64,000 nt of DNA from Clostridiales bacterium (lineage in GTDB: Bacteria > Bacillota > Clostridia > Lachnospirales > Lachnospiraceae). Below are positions 52,393-62,488 of the stretch, piece after piece. The position numbers and the translations under genes are program-made. Under the pieces are notes generated by a model, which saw only the letters and a program-made list of their open reading frames with translations, was not told where the DNA came from and did not search any database. The stretch spans positions 1 through 64,000 of the forward strand of contig JAAYTK010000075.1 of assembly GCA_012523775.1 (NCBI GenBank), in the 5' to 3' direction. Numbering within the stretch: position 1 is the stretch's first letter; each line of letters begins with the position of its first letter.

Positions 52393-52926
52393 ATGAAAAA
52401 AATTAAGACTAATAATAAGAAGCCGCAGCAGAAAGCCCCGATGAAGAACAGCACTAAAATCTTACTTTATTCATTAGCGGGTGTTTTATTGTTAATAATC
52501 ATAGTATTGGTTATGTTTGAAAGCAAATCCGGACGTATCACCATCCGTAATGACTCGGATTATACCCTTGAATATGTTAAGGCGTTTTATGTTGATGCCG
52601 AAGGTGCCGTAAACGATGATGTGATGTTATTCGAGAATCTTCAGAAGGGAGATAAATCCGAAATTCTCTTAGAGAAAATTGATTTATCATATCTTGAGGC
52701 TAATCTTGAGGTACGGTTTAAATTTGAGGGATATGATGAACTGTTTGTTGATGCCGGTTATTTTAACGATATATTTAATGGAAGAATATCCTTAAGCTTT
52801 TCTAATACCGAGGAGGATAAGGTGCTTCTTAAGATAAAGGCATCCCCCGGTGTTTTACCCTCACCTCAGATCAGATGTGATGAGGAGCATGTTGTAAACC
52901 TGGCAGAGGGTTATGTTGAAGAATAG
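52393..52926 (+). CDS. Membrane-anchored protein of unknown function
   Basis: The 177-residue protein has a basic, Lys/Gln-rich N terminus (residues 1-22), one membrane helix (about 24-42, ILLYSLAGVLLLIIIVLVMF), and an extracytoplasmic beta-rich domain of about 130 residues beginning SGRITIRNDSDYTLEYVKAF. I do not recognise the domain. GGAGGG precedes the ATG. It ends 18 bases before the aconitase-family gene, so the two probably share a transcript, though no functional link is evident. Confidence 0.7.
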   Translation: MKKIKTNNKKPQQKAPMKNSTKILLYSLAGVLLLIIIVLVMFESKSGRITIRNDSDYTLEYVKAFYVDAEGAVNDDVMLFENLQKGDKSEILLEKIDLSYLEANLEVRFKFEGYDELFVDAGYFNDIFNGRISLSFSNTEEDKVLLKIKASPGVLPSPQIRCDEEHVVNLAEGYVEE

Positions 52927-52944
52927 TTATAAGGAGACGGATTA

Positions 52945-55227
52945 ATGATCAAACTATATGATAAAGGTGTATATCTTATTGATGGCGCTGAGATAATAGA
53001 GGACGCTCCCGATGCGTTATTATCCATATCTCAGAAAACAGGTAACAATATTGAAAAAGATATTGCCAAATCTAATACAATGGCATATAAGATACTGAAT
53101 AGTCATAATACTTCCGGCAGTATGGAGAGCTTGAAAATTAAGTTTGACAAGCTAATATCCCATGATATAACTTATGTGGGAATCCTACAGACAGCAAGAG
53201 CAAGCGGACTCGAAAAATTCCCGATTCCATACGTACTGACTAACTGTCATAATAGTCTTTGCGCCGTTGGAGGAACCATAAACGAGGATGACCATATGTT
53301 TGGATTGTCCTGTGCAAAAAAATATGGTGGAATTTATGTGCCTGCCCATCAGGCCGTAATTCATCAATATGCCAGGGAGATGATGGCTGAAGCCGGTAGC
53401 ATGATTTTAGGCTCAGACAGTCATACCCGTTACGGTGCACTTGGAACCATGGCTATAGGAGAGGGTGGCCCTGAACTCGTAAAACAGTTACTTGAAAGGA
53501 CATATGATATTCCGATGCCAAAGGTTGTGGCAGTATATCTTACCGGAGAACCCCGTAAAGGTGTTGGCCCTCAGGATATTGCCTTGGCTATTATTAAATC
53601 GGTTTTCAAGAACGGATATGTTAACAATAAGGTAATGGAATTTGTAGGTGACGGAATTAAGAATCTCAGTATGGACTACCGAATCGGCATTGACGTTATG
53701 ACCACAGAAACCACATGCTTATCCTCCATATGGATAACAGATGATGTAGTAAAGGAATATTATGAGGTACATAACAGACCTGATAAATTTAAGTATTTAG
53801 AGCCTGAAAAGGTTGCCTATTATGATGGCTTGGTATATGTCGATATGTCACAGATTAAGCCTATGATTGCCATGCCATTCCACCCGAGCAATGCATACAC
53901 TATAGACGAGCTTAATGCTAATCTTTATGATATTCTTGATGAGATAGAAAAGAATGCACTCATCAGTCTTGATAATAATAATGTGAATTATGTCCTAAAG
54001 GATAAGATAAAGAACGGCAAGCTTTATGTTGAGCAGGGTACTATTGCAGGCTGTGCAGGAGGAAGTTTTGAAAACATATGTGATGCTGCCGATATATTAT
54101 GCGGAAAATCCATAGGAACGGATGAGTTTTCATTAAGTATTTACCCGGCCAGTCAACCGATATTTATGGAGCTTGTGAAAAACGGTGCCATCGCAAAACT
54201 AACGGTAGCCGGAGCGAGTATTAGAACAGCATTCTGCGGTCCCTGTTTCGGTGCAGGAGATACGCCTGCCAATAATGGCTTAAGTATACGACACACAACA
54301 AGAAATTTCCCTAACAGAGAGGGTTCAAAAATAACCAACGGTCAAATATCATCGGTGGCACTTATGGATGCCCGTTCGATTGCAGCGACAGCGGCTAATC
54401 AGGGTTATCTGACGTCTGCAGAAGATATAGATATAAACTTTGGCAAGCCTAAATATTTCTACGATAGTAGAATATATGAGAACAGGGTATATAACGGAGC
54501 ATTAAAGCCTGACCCGTCAGTTGAAATCAAGCGTGGACCGGGAATTATCGATTGGCCTGAAATGTCTGAGCTGACCGATGATTTAATTCTAAAGGTTGTA
54601 TCTGTTATTAATGATCCGGTTACCACAACCGATGAGCTTATTCCATCGGGAGAAACCTCTTCCTATCGCTCAAATCCTTTAGGGCTTGCAGAATATACAT
54701 TGTCCAGAAAGGATCCTGAATATGTCGGACGTGCCAAGTATGTCCAAAAGGCAGAAAAGGCCAGGATAGCAGGAGAATCGGTTATTGATGCCAACCCTGA
54801 ATTAAGTAAGGTCTATGAGGCTATCGAAAAGAAATTTATGATAGATATTAAGGGTACTCAGATTGGCAGTACAATATATGCCGTAAAACCCGGAGATGGC
54901 TCTGCAAGAGAACAGGCTGCAAGCTGTCAGAAGGTTCTTGGCGGACTCGCCAATATAGCTAAAGAATATGCGACCAAAAGATATCGCTCAAATCTGATAA
55001 ATTGGGGTATGCTCCCCTTTATATTAGAGGGTGATCTGCCTTTCTCAAATCTGGATTATATATTTGTTAAAGATATAAAGAAGGCGATTATGAGTAAGTC
55101 TTCAGAGGTTAAGGCATATGTGGTGAATAAGGATATGAAAGAGTTTACATTGACTCTCGGCGACCTAACGGATGATGAAAGAGAAATCATACTGAAAGGC
55201 TGCCTGATAAATTATTATAGAGGTTAG
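52945..55227 (+). CDS. Aconitase-family hydratase (YbhJ/AcnA-like)
   Basis: The 760-residue protein has the aconitase fold: [22 protein letters not shown], the iron-sulfur cysteines C370 (GCAGGSFEN), C431 and C434 (CGPCFGAGD), and a C-terminal swivel domain with [10 protein letters not shown] carrying the Ser-Arg substrate motif. The cluster and main catalytic residues look intact. The sequence is unlike the usual single-chain aconitases and LeuC; it fits the YbhJ-like hydratase group, whose substrate is not established. No citrate synthase or isocitrate dehydrogenase lies nearby. The position next to uxaC-kdgK could suggest a sugar-acid or citrate-linked role, but this is weak inference. AAGGAG precedes the ATG. 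Confidence 0.85.
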   Translation: MIKLYDKGVYLIDGAEIIEDAPDALLSISQKTGNNIEKDIAKSNTMAYKILNSHNTSGSMESLKIKFDKLISHDITYVGILQTARASGLEKFPIPYVLTNCHNSLCAVGGTINEDDHMFGLSCAKKYGGIYVPAHQAVIHQYAREMMAEAGSMILGSDSHTRYGALGTMAIGEGGPELVKQLLERTYDIPMPKVVAVYLTGEPRKGVGPQDIALAIIKSVFKNGYVNNKVMEFVGDGIKNLSMDYRIGIDVMTTETTCLSSIWITDDVVKEYYEVHNRPDKFKYLEPEKVAYYDGLVYVDMSQIKPMIAMPFHPSNAYTIDELNANLYDILDEIEKNALISLDNNNVNYVLKDKIKNGKLYVEQGTIAGCAGGSFENICDAADILCGKSIGTDEFSLSIYPASQPIFMELVKNGAIAKLTVAGASIRTAFCGPCFGAGDTPANNGLSIRHTTRNFPNREGSKITNGQISSVALMDARSIAATAANQGYLTSAEDIDINFGKPKYFYDSRIYENRVYNGALKPDPSVEIKRGPGIIDWPEMSELTDDLILKVVSVINDPVTTTDELIPSGETSSYRSNPLGLAEYTLSRKDPEYVGRAKYVQKAEKARIAGESVIDANPELSKVYEAIEKKFMIDIKGTQIGSTIYAVKPGDGSAREQAASCQKVLGGLANIAKEYATKRYRSNLINWGMLPFILEGDLPFSNLDYIFVKDIKKAIMSKSSEVKAYVVNKDMKEFTLTLGDLTDDEREIILKGCLINYYRG

Positions 55228-55257
55228 TTTCTTTCGATTAGTTAAGTTATATTAAAG

Positions 55258-55323
55258 AGAGCTTCTTTATCTTTATAAGTACGCTCCGCGATACATTGCA
55301 GATAAAGAAGCTCTTATTTTTTA
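55258..55323. terminator. Bidirectional terminator between the hydratase gene and the gene at 55324
   Basis: AGAGCTTCTTTATCT (55258-55272) pairs perfectly over 15 bases with AGATAAAGAAGCTCT (55300-55314), with a 27-base loop. A T-run follows at 55317-55322, and the two flanking genes converge. Confidence 0.85.
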
Positions 55324-56085
55324 TTAAGGCTTTATGTTATAGAGGGCTTCAACATAAACGCGAAGGTCTACATCGTTATTTAGGGCCTCTTTTGCCTTTT
55401 CATTTGTCATTTGAATGATACTTTGGACTTTTTCATCCTGATCTCTCTCGTCAAAATAATTTTTTAAGGTTTCATCCATTTCAGAAGTAAATATCTTAAG
55501 ATTTCCTTCATCATCATTTACCAGATAGAACTTGTCCAAACGAGGTAAAGTGGTTTTTATATTTACATATTTTAATTCGTAATATACATAGACGATATAT
55601 GCATTTTCTTCATAGCTTTTCATGACATAAGTTACGCTATCACGAATATCATCAAGAAATCGGGTCTCCTTTTGCAGTTCCGGTAAAGGTATAGCATTAT
55701 CCGGATCGGTTAACAGAGTCTTTATCAGGCTGTAATCACAGGAGTTCCATGCAACATAATAATCATGAAAGAATTTCTCGATTTCAGGGTATCCGCCCTC
55801 AGTTAATTCATAAACAGGAGGCGGAGTAGGGGTTGATGCTGGGGTAGGTGATAATGTAGGAGTTGAGGTTAGTGTTGGTGAGGGCTTACTGTCATCCTCA
55901 TTATCTGCGGCATTACCTTCCTGTTTAGACTCATTCTTATCATCAGCAGCCGGTATCTTTGACTCAATATTAATAGCCTCGGCTGTATCGTCGGTATTTT
56001 TAACAGGATATAATGCTCCGATACATATGGATAAGCACCCTATCCCTAAAGTATATATAATTGTCAATATAATCGGCTTTTTCAT
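55324..56085 (-). CDS. Exported protein with a Thr/Pro linker and an NTF2-like C-terminal domain
   Basis: The 253-residue protein has an N-terminal hydrophobic segment (residues about 4-24), an acidic stretch, a Thr-Pro-Ser-rich linker (about 65-90) and a C-terminal domain of about 150 residues. That domain begins EKFFHDYYVAWNSCDYSLIKTLL, a pattern seen in NTF2/SnoaL-like folds, and is followed by long beta strands (YIVYVYYELKYVNIK). I cannot assign a function. An in-frame start at 56127 has no ribosome site; AGGAGAA supports the ATG at 56085. Similar Thr/Pro linkers occur in other surface proteins of this window (18899 and sortase B). Confidence 0.65.
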   Translation of the reverse strand: MKKPIILTIIYTLGIGCLSICIGALYPVKNTDDTAEAINIESKIPAADDKNESKQEGNAADNEDDSKPSPTLTSTPTLSPTPASTPTPPPVYELTEGGYPEIEKFFHDYYVAWNSCDYSLIKTLLTDPDNAIPLPELQKETRFLDDIRDSVTYVMKSYEENAYIVYVYYELKYVNIKTTLPRLDKFYLVNDDEGNLKIFTSEMDETLKNYFDERDQDEKVQSIIQMTNEKAKEALNNDVDLRVYVEALYNIKP

Positions 56086-56201
56086 TTTAATGATTCTCCT
56101 TTTAGGATAATTCAACTCATAGACCAATTCTAACTAATTATGGTGTAAATTACAAGTGATTTGTAATAATTTCGTAATAATTAATATTTGAATATATACA
56201 C

Positions 56202-56230
56202 TTGAGATATTGAATGCAATATATTAAAAT
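56202..56230 (+). promoter_or_regulatory. Promoter of folD
   Basis: TTGAGA (56202-56207) and TAAAAT (56225-56230) are 17 bases apart, about 53 bases before folD. It may also serve the downstream rimO-pgsA-cinA genes. Confidence 0.65.
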
Positions 56231-56283
56231 TATATTTAGCTAAAGTGTTAAAGCTTTAGTAATTCATAGTTAGGAGAAATGGT

Positions 56284-57123
56284 ATGGCAATTATAATTGA
56301 TGGTAAGAAAATATCTAAGGATATTAAGGATGAATTAAGGGCACAGGTCGAGCTTCTTAAAAAGAAAAATTTTGAGGTAACCTTATGTGTTATTCAGGTT
56401 GGAGACGATCCTGCCTCAACTATTTATGTGAGAAATAAGAAAAAGGCCTGCGAGTATGTCGGAATCAAGTCATTAGCCTATGAGCTTCCTGAAGAGACGT
56501 CCCAGGAACAGCTTATCGATATTATTCATGAGCTTAATGAGAGGCCTGATATTAATGGAATATTGGTACAGCTTCCCTTACCAAAGCATATTGACGAGGA
56601 TAAAATCATACAAGCCATTTCACCGGATAAGGATGTCGATGGGTTTCACCCCCAAAGCGTGGGAAGATTAAGTATTGGACAGAAAGGATTCGTTTCCTGT
56701 ACACCCGCAGGTGTTGTACAGCTTTTAAAGCGATATAATTTCCCTATAGAAGGGAAGGAATGCGTTATAGTCGGTAGAAGCAATATAGTAGGCAAGCCAA
56801 TGGCAATGCTTATGTTAAGAGAAAATGCTACTGTTACGGTATGCCATTCCAGAACAAAAAATCTTGCAGAAATTACAAAGAGAGCCGATATTTTAATAGT
56901 TGCTATAGGAAAATCGAAGTTTATTACCCGAGAATATATAAAGGACGGAGCAATTGTTATAGATGTCGGTATGCATCGGGATGAGAATAATAAGCTATCC
57001 GGCGATGTGGATTATGATGATGTACTGGATAAAGTCAGCGCGATAACACCAGTACCAGGTGGTGTGGGTCCTATGACAATTGCAATGCTTATGTATAATT
57101 GTGTAGAATCCGCCATGGCTTAA
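56284..57123 (+). CDS. folD: Methylenetetrahydrofolate dehydrogenase/cyclohydrolase
   Basis: FolD interconverts 5,10-methylene-THF, 5,10-methenyl-THF and 10-formyl-THF. The 279-residue bifunctional protein has YVRNKKKACE with the catalytic Lys, QLPLPKHID, PDKDVDGFHP, the NADP-binding VIGRSNIVGKPMAMLML (begins VIVGRS in the sequence) and the C-terminal TPVPGGVGPMT. The ATG follows TAGGAGAAA. It heads a tight cluster with rimO (17-base gap). Confidence 0.97.
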   Translation: MAIIIDGKKISKDIKDELRAQVELLKKKNFEVTLCVIQVGDDPASTIYVRNKKKACEYVGIKSLAYELPEETSQEQLIDIIHELNERPDINGILVQLPLPKHIDEDKIIQAISPDKDVDGFHPQSVGRLSIGQKGFVSCTPAGVVQLLKRYNFPIEGKECVIVGRSNIVGKPMAMLMLRENATVTVCHSRTKNLAEITKRADILIVAIGKSKFITREYIKDGAIVIDVGMHRDENNKLSGDVDYDDVLDKVSAITPVPGGVGPMTIAMLMYNCVESAMA

Positions 57124-57140
57124 TTTGAAAGGGGCACTAT

Positions 57141-58493
57141 ATGGACATATTTTTTATTTCATTGGGTTGCGACAAGAATCTTGTTGACAGCGAGAATATG
57201 CTGGGAATTCTTTATGAAAACGGATACACTATCACTAATGATGAGACTAAGGCTGACATAATTATTGTTAATACCTGTTGCTTTATTCATGATGCAAAAG
57301 AGGAAAGCATACAGAGTATTCTGGAGATGGCTAAGTATAAAGAGACCGGAAAATTAAAAGGTTTAATTGTTACAGGATGTCTGGCTGAAAGATATAAGCA
57401 CGAAATACTCAAAGAAATACCTGAGGTCGACGCACTTATTGGAACAACGGCTTATACAGAGATCATACAGGTGATTGATAATGTTATAGAGGGTAAGAAG
57501 CATACATATTTTGAGGATCTTACCCGATTACCCCAAAGCGGTTCAAAACGAATACTGTCTGGGGGAACTCATTATAATTATTTAAAAATTGCCGAAGGAT
57601 GTAATAAACACTGTACCTACTGTGTAATACCTAAGGTAAGAGGAAATTACAGAAGCAGACCTATGGACGAGCTTATTGAGGAGGCTTCGTATCTGGCATC
57701 TCAGGGAATTAAAGAATTAATTATAGTGGCTCAGGAGACTACCCTTTACGGAACAGATATATATGGTAAAAAAGCATTGCCTGATTTACTGAGAAAAATC
57801 TGTGAAATTGATGGTATAGAATGGATACGATTATTATATTGTTATCCTGAGGAAATCACTTCCGAGCTTATTGAGACTATTCGCCGTGAGCCTAAGATAT
57901 GCAATTATCTTGATATACCTATTCAGCATTGCTCGGACAGAATATTAAAGCTCATGGGACGAAAAACAACAAAAGAGGATATTACAAGGATTGTTAACGT
58001 GCTCAGAGAAGAAATCCCGGATATTGTACTTAGGACCACTTTGATTACAGGCTTTCCCACTGAGAGCAAAAATGAACATGAGGAACTTCTGGAATTTATA
58101 AAGGAACTGAAATTTGACCGTTTGGGAGTATTTACTTATTCAAAAGAAGAGGATACCCCCGCCGCATTACTGAAGCCTCAGATTCCTTCCCATGTTAAGA
58201 AAAAAAGACAGAAGGAATTAATGGAGCTTCAGCAATCCATCGTATTCGAAAACAGCTCATTCTATATAGGTAAAATCTATGATGTTATGATTGAGGGAAG
58301 AATCGTAGATAAGGAGCAGGTATATGTAGGAAGAACCTATATGGATGCACCTCAGGTGGATGGTTACATTTTCATAAACTCCGATGAAGAGCTGATGTCC
58401 GGTGATATCATACAGGCAAGGGTCACCGGAGCGAATAATTATGATTTGATTGGAGAAATTGTGAAAGGAAGTGCAAAAAATGAATTTGCCTAA
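57141..58493 (+). CDS. rimO: Ribosomal protein uS12 methylthiotransferase RimO
   Basis: RimO methylthiolates an Asp of ribosomal protein S12. The 450-residue radical-SAM protein has the RimO-type N terminus SLGCDKNLVDSENMLG, NTCCFIHDAKEES and TGCLAERY, then the radical-SAM cysteines CNKHCTYCVIPKVRG, and a C-terminal TRAM domain. The LGCDKNLVDSE start distinguishes it from MiaB (29037-30479). Its end overlaps pgsA by 14 bases. Confidence 0.96.
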   Translation: MDIFFISLGCDKNLVDSENMLGILYENGYTITNDETKADIIIVNTCCFIHDAKEESIQSILEMAKYKETGKLKGLIVTGCLAERYKHEILKEIPEVDALIGTTAYTEIIQVIDNVIEGKKHTYFEDLTRLPQSGSKRILSGGTHYNYLKIAEGCNKHCTYCVIPKVRGNYRSRPMDELIEEASYLASQGIKELIIVAQETTLYGTDIYGKKALPDLLRKICEIDGIEWIRLLYCYPEEITSELIETIRREPKICNYLDIPIQHCSDRILKLMGRKTTKEDITRIVNVLREEIPDIVLRTTLITGFPTESKNEHEELLEFIKELKFDRLGVFTYSKEEDTPAALLKPQIPSHVKKKRQKELMELQQSIVFENSSFYIGKIYDVMIEGRIVDKEQVYVGRTYMDAPQVDGYIFINSDEELMSGDIIQARVTGANNYDLIGEIVKGSAKNEFA

Positions 58494-59019
58494 TAGAATT
58501 ACAATCATCCGGGTATTTATGATCCCTCTTTATCTGGTGTTTATGTTGATTCCTCAGATACCCTACGGAAGATATATTGCAGGTGTAGTCTTTGTCATAG
58601 CTGCATTAACAGATGCATTAGACGGATATATAGCAAGAAAACACAATTTAATTACTAATTTCGGAAAATTCATGGATCCTTTGGCCGACAAGTTACTGGT
58701 ATGCTCGGCACTAATATGCTTCGTTGAATTTCATCTGATGCCCGGCTGGATTGCTATAATTATAATTGCCAGAGAGTTTATTGTAAGCGGTTTTCGGTTA
58801 ATTGCATCGGATAACGGTGTAGTACTGGCGGCCGGCTGGTGGGGAAAGATAAAGACAAATGTTCAGGTCGTCATGAGTGTTATGCTGACGGTAAATCTGG
58901 ATTTCGCATTTATTAATGTACTGGAGATAATAGCTATTTATCTGTCTTTGGCATTGACAATAATCTCTATGATGGATTATTTAATAAAAAACCGCAGGTT
59001 GCTTTTTAATAATAAATAA
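58480..59019 (+). CDS. pgsA: CDP-diacylglycerol-glycerol-3-phosphate 3-phosphatidyltransferase
   Basis: PgsA makes phosphatidylglycerol phosphate, the first step to anionic phospholipids. The 179-residue protein has about four helices and the CDP-alcohol phosphotransferase motif DG-x2-AR-x8-G-x3-D-x3-D (DALDGYIARKHN, then GKFMDPLADK). It starts MNLPNRITIIRVFMIP, typical of the family. The ATG at 58480 follows AAAGGAA and is preferred over GTG 58471. It overlaps rimO and precedes cinA by 27 bases; rimO-pgsA-cinA is a common order in Firmicutes. Confidence 0.95.
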   Translation: MNLPNRITIIRVFMIPLYLVFMLIPQIPYGRYIAGVVFVIAALTDALDGYIARKHNLITNFGKFMDPLADKLLVCSALICFVEFHLMPGWIAIIIIAREFIVSGFRLIASDNGVVLAAGWWGKIKTNVQVVMSVMLTVNLDFAFINVLEIIAIYLSLALTIISMMDYLIKNRRLLFNNK

Positions 59020-59046
59020 GGAATTTATAGAGGAGAAGCCGTATTT

Positions 59047-60318
59047 ATGACTGTAGAGTTAATAAGTGTTGGCACTGAACTGCTGCTTGGAAATATTGTT
59101 AATACAAATGCAAATTATCTTTCGGTTCAGTGTGCCCAGTTGGGTTTGTCAATGTATCATCAGGTTACAATAGGTGATAATGAAAGTAGATTGATTGAAG
59201 CGATATCAACCGCTTTAAAGCGTTCAGATATAGTTATTCTTACCGGTGGTCTTGGTCCTACAACCGATGATATTACCAAGGAAAGCGTTGCCAAGGTATT
59301 AAACAGAAAAATTGTTATGGACGAGCAGTCCCGTGAGAGAATTCAGTCCTATTTTGAAAGAATCACGGCAAATAATTCGGAGATTCCCAAGGATATACCT
59401 GCAATCACTGATAATAACTGGAAGCAGGCCTTAAAAATAGAGGGTTCCATTGTTGTAAACAATGAATATGGAACCGCTCCCGGATATATCGTAGAGGACA
59501 AAGACAAAATTATACTATTGCTGCCGGGTCCTCCTTCTGAAATGATTCCTATGTTCGAAAATAACATGCTGCCATATCTAAGAAAGCTTCAGGACAAGGT
59601 ATTTGTCACAAAGATGGTTAAAGTATGCGGCATAGGTGAGAGTACTGCTGAAACGATGATATTGGATTTGATTGAATGTCAGACAAATCCCACGATTGCT
59701 CCATATGCCAAGAGCGGTGAGGTTCATTTTAGAATAACCGCTTCTGCAGACAGCCATGAAAACGCCGTTGAACTGATAGATCCGATAGTAGATGAATTAT
59801 ATAACCGCTTCGGTAAAAACATCTATACAACCGATAATAGAACCCTTGAAGAGGTTGTTGTAGGATTGTTAATTACTCATAATCTCACCTTGGTAACTGC
59901 CGAATCATGTACAGGTGGATTATTGTCAGGGAGAATAGTAAATGTACCCGGTGCCTCGGATACATTTACGGAGGGGTTTATCACTTACTCAAATCAGGCA
60001 AAGATTAAATATCTCAATGTTAAACCGGAGACTTTAAGGCAATATGGAGCCGTAAGTGAGCAAACAGCCAGGGAAATGGCTGTCGGAGCAATAAATGCTT
60101 CAGGATGCGATGTAAGTATTGCAGTAACAGGAATCGCCGGACCGGGTGGCGGAAGTGATGACAAACCTGTTGGATTGGTATATTTGTCCTGCCAGGTGGC
60201 CAAAAAAGTCTTTGTGAGTAAACGCCATTTTAAGGGAGGCAGGAAAAAAATAAGAGAGCAAAGCGTCGTAGCCGCTCTGGACCTGGTTAGAAGAAGTATA
60301 CTAGAAGAGTTTGGATAA
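59047..60318 (+). CDS. cinA: CinA: nicotinamide-nucleotide amidase / competence-damage protein
   Basis: The 423-residue protein has the N-terminal MoaB-like COG1058 domain (ELISVGTELLLGNIVNTNA, LTGGLGPTTDDITKE) and the C-terminal PncC-type amidase (about 265-420) with TAESCTGGLLSGRIVNVPGAS and VTGIAGPGGGSDDKPVG. The two-domain form deamidates NMN and hydrolyses ADP-ribose in other bacteria. In many Firmicutes recA follows cinA; here a lipoprotein gene follows instead. GAGGAGAAG precedes the ATG. Confidence 0.95.
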   Translation: MTVELISVGTELLLGNIVNTNANYLSVQCAQLGLSMYHQVTIGDNESRLIEAISTALKRSDIVILTGGLGPTTDDITKESVAKVLNRKIVMDEQSRERIQSYFERITANNSEIPKDIPAITDNNWKQALKIEGSIVVNNEYGTAPGYIVEDKDKIILLLPGPPSEMIPMFENNMLPYLRKLQDKVFVTKMVKVCGIGESTAETMILDLIECQTNPTIAPYAKSGEVHFRITASADSHENAVELIDPIVDELYNRFGKNIYTTDNRTLEEVVVGLLITHNLTLVTAESCTGGLLSGRIVNVPGASDTFTEGFITYSNQAKIKYLNVKPETLRQYGAVSEQTAREMAVGAINASGCDVSIAVTGIAGPGGGSDDKPVGLVYLSCQVAKKVFVSKRHFKGGRKKIREQSVVAALDLVRRSILEEFG

Positions 60319-60443
60319 TTTCTTATTTCGTTAAATAATACCATAGAAATGACACAGTTGTATGATATTATAGTATTAAATGATAGATAATTATCTGTAT
60401 AATTACGCATACAAAACGTGAAATTTCTTGAAAGGAGGGTATT

Positions 60444-61064
60444 ATGAAGCTTTATAATAAGAAATTAGCATTAACGATTGCTTTCTTCTGTTTATTAGTT
60501 CTAACAGGCTGTAGCAAAGTTAAGCTGACAACCTACAAGGATAATGATGAAGCTAATAAAATAGAAAAGAACAATGATTCTAAAGAAATAGATGATTCAA
60601 ATACTGATTCCATTGATAATCCTTCAGATGATGAAGACTTATTAGACAGTAATGATAAGACACCAAGTATTATACAACCTTCCAAGAACATTGAATTATT
60701 AATATATGTTGTTAACAGCTCTTCAGATTTAGACCCTATAACAGCTTTGGTACCTGCTGACAGTGAAATTACACCCGAATTAATTGTAGATACCGTAGTC
60801 GATTCTATGGCTGATCGGTCTATTGTTATCGGTATCGAAAGCGTAACCACACAGGATGATGCCGTAATCGTTAGTTTTTATGCCGATCAACCACCGATTA
60901 GTAATGTGGGCTCGAGTCTGGAGGAATCAATACTTAATGCGATAGCACAAAGCCTTACGGATAATTTGGATGATTATAGTAAAGTAATTTACCGTGTAGA
61001 AGGCGGACCATATGCAAGCGGACATATAGAACTTGGCTTGGATGAAGTATACCATGAAGATTAA
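60444..61064 (+). CDS. GerM-domain (GerMN) lipoprotein
   Basis: The 206-residue protein has a lipoprotein signal with lipobox LTGC (Cys at about residue 23), an acidic Asp/Ser/Asn-rich linker (about 35-75), and one GerMN domain (about 85-200: IELLIYVVNSSSDLDPI-like opening, VIVSFYADQPP, ESILNAIAQSLTDN). GerM-domain proteins act in sporulation and germination in Bacillus. A single domain copy is present; Bacillus GerM has two. AAGGAGGG precedes the ATG. It stands behind cinA with a 125-base gap. Confidence 0.8.
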   Translation: MKLYNKKLALTIAFFCLLVLTGCSKVKLTTYKDNDEANKIEKNNDSKEIDDSNTDSIDNPSDDEDLLDSNDKTPSIIQPSKNIELLIYVVNSSSDLDPITALVPADSEITPELIVDTVVDSMADRSIVIGIESVTTQDDAVIVSFYADQPPISNVGSSLEESILNAIAQSLTDNLDDYSKVIYRVEGGPYASGHIELGLDEVYHED

Positions 61065-61137
61065 GGATTACCTGTAACCGTTGATTAATGATACCGAATA
61101 TTCTGCAAATTGTGTATAATAATATTGTTAAGAGCAT

Positions 61138-61179
61138 TAGGTAATTGCGATACAGTAAAACGTATTCGACAATTACCTA
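61138..61179. repeat. Long hairpin between the GerMN gene and the second HI0933 gene
   Basis: TAGGTAATTG (61138-61147) and CAATTACCTA (61170-61179) are perfectly complementary over 10 bases, and the inner bases CGATAC and GTATTCG can extend the stem with one bulge. No T-run follows, so it is a weak terminator candidate. It lies 45 bases before the next start codon and could instead be an operator. Confidence 0.5.
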
Positions 61180-61223
61180 TATTTATAATATATAATAAAC
61201 TTAATTCATAACAGGTGGTTAAA

Positions 61224-62456
61224 ATGAAAGATGTGTTTGTTATCGGAGGAGGAGCCTCCGGTATGATGGCGGCAATCGCTGCCGCCAGAAATGGACATAA
61301 GGTAATTCTACTGGAAAAGAATGAAAAGCTTGGCAAAAAGCTCTATATTACCGGTAAGGGTAGATGTAATTTAACCAATGCCTGTGAAAGAGATGTTTTT
61401 TTTGAGAATGTCATTTCAAATCCTAAATTCCTATTCCGAGCATTTAATGAGTTAAACTCATTTGATGTTATTGATTTTTTTGAACAGCTGGGATTAAAGA
61501 CAAAAATCGAAAGAGGTAATCGGGTATTTCCTCTTTCTGATAAATCCTCTGATGTAATAATGGTTTTAAAAAAAGAATTAGACCGGTTAGGTGTGGACAT
61601 ACGATACAGGACTATAGTCAGTGATATTATAATAACTTCTGAAGGATTCCAAGGTATAAGGCTTAAGGAATCCTCACAGGTATTATATGGAGACGCGGTA
61701 ATAGTCGCTACCGGAGGACTCTCTTATCCGCTGACAGGCTCAACCGGTGACGGATATGAGTTTGCCGAAAAATCAGGACATAATGTCACCGATTTGTCTC
61801 CCTCATTGGTACCTCTATATGTATCTGAACCATATATTAAAGAGCTTATGGGTTTATCATTAAAAAACATAGGTATAACGGTAAAATCAGGAGATAAAGA
61901 GGTCTATAATGACTTTGGCGAACTGCTGTTTACTCATTTCGGTTTAAGTGGTCCTGTTGTATTAAGTGCCAGTCGTTTTATAATTCCATATATTAACAAT
62001 AATAAGAAAATCACCTTAAATATTGACCTAAAGCCAGCACTTAGCATACAGCAGTTAGACGAGAGAGTCCTAAGAGATTTTAATGAATTTAAGAACAAAC
62101 AATTTAAGAATTCTTTGAACCACCTATTGCCAAATAAACTAATAGATGTTATTATTCGTCTAAGTTATATATCACCGGATAAGCAGGTTAATTCAATAAC
62201 AAAAGAAGAAAGACAGAATCTTGTTAGATTGCTAAAAAATCTCACTTTTAATATTACAAAGCTTGCTCCATATAATCAGGCAATAATCACAAAGGGTGGA
62301 ATTGATGTTAAGCAGATTAATCCTTCAACCATGGAATCCAAGCTTGTAAAGAATATGTATTTTGTCGGTGAGATTCTTGACCTGGATGCGTTAACGGGCG
62401 GATTTAATCTTCAGATAGCCTGGTCTACCGGTTATCTTGCAGGCAGATCTGTTTAA
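61224..62456 (+). CDS. HI0933/YhiN-family flavoprotein (paralogue 2)
   Basis: The 410-residue protein has the FAD motif VIGGGASGMMAAIAAARNG, the signature EKNEKLGKKLYITGKGRCNLTN, and the closing TGGFNLQIAWSTGYLAG block. It is closer to the canonical YhiN pattern than the copy at 22757-23989 (GKGRCNLTN against GNGKCNYTN). The biochemical reaction is not established. The ATG at 61224 follows AGGTGG; a GTG at 61215 is less likely. It is followed by cmk after 32 bases, an order common in Clostridia. Confidence 0.9.
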   Translation: MKDVFVIGGGASGMMAAIAAARNGHKVILLEKNEKLGKKLYITGKGRCNLTNACERDVFFENVISNPKFLFRAFNELNSFDVIDFFEQLGLKTKIERGNRVFPLSDKSSDVIMVLKKELDRLGVDIRYRTIVSDIIITSEGFQGIRLKESSQVLYGDAVIVATGGLSYPLTGSTGDGYEFAEKSGHNVTDLSPSLVPLYVSEPYIKELMGLSLKNIGITVKSGDKEVYNDFGELLFTHFGLSGPVVLSASRFIIPYINNNKKITLNIDLKPALSIQQLDERVLRDFNEFKNKQFKNSLNHLLPNKLIDVIIRLSYISPDKQVNSITKEERQNLVRLLKNLTFNITKLAPYNQAIITKGGIDVKQINPSTMESKLVKNMYFVGEILDLDALTGGFNLQIAWSTGYLAGRSV

Positions 62457-62488
62457 TAAATGTTATAAAATTATTATTGGAGGCAAAT

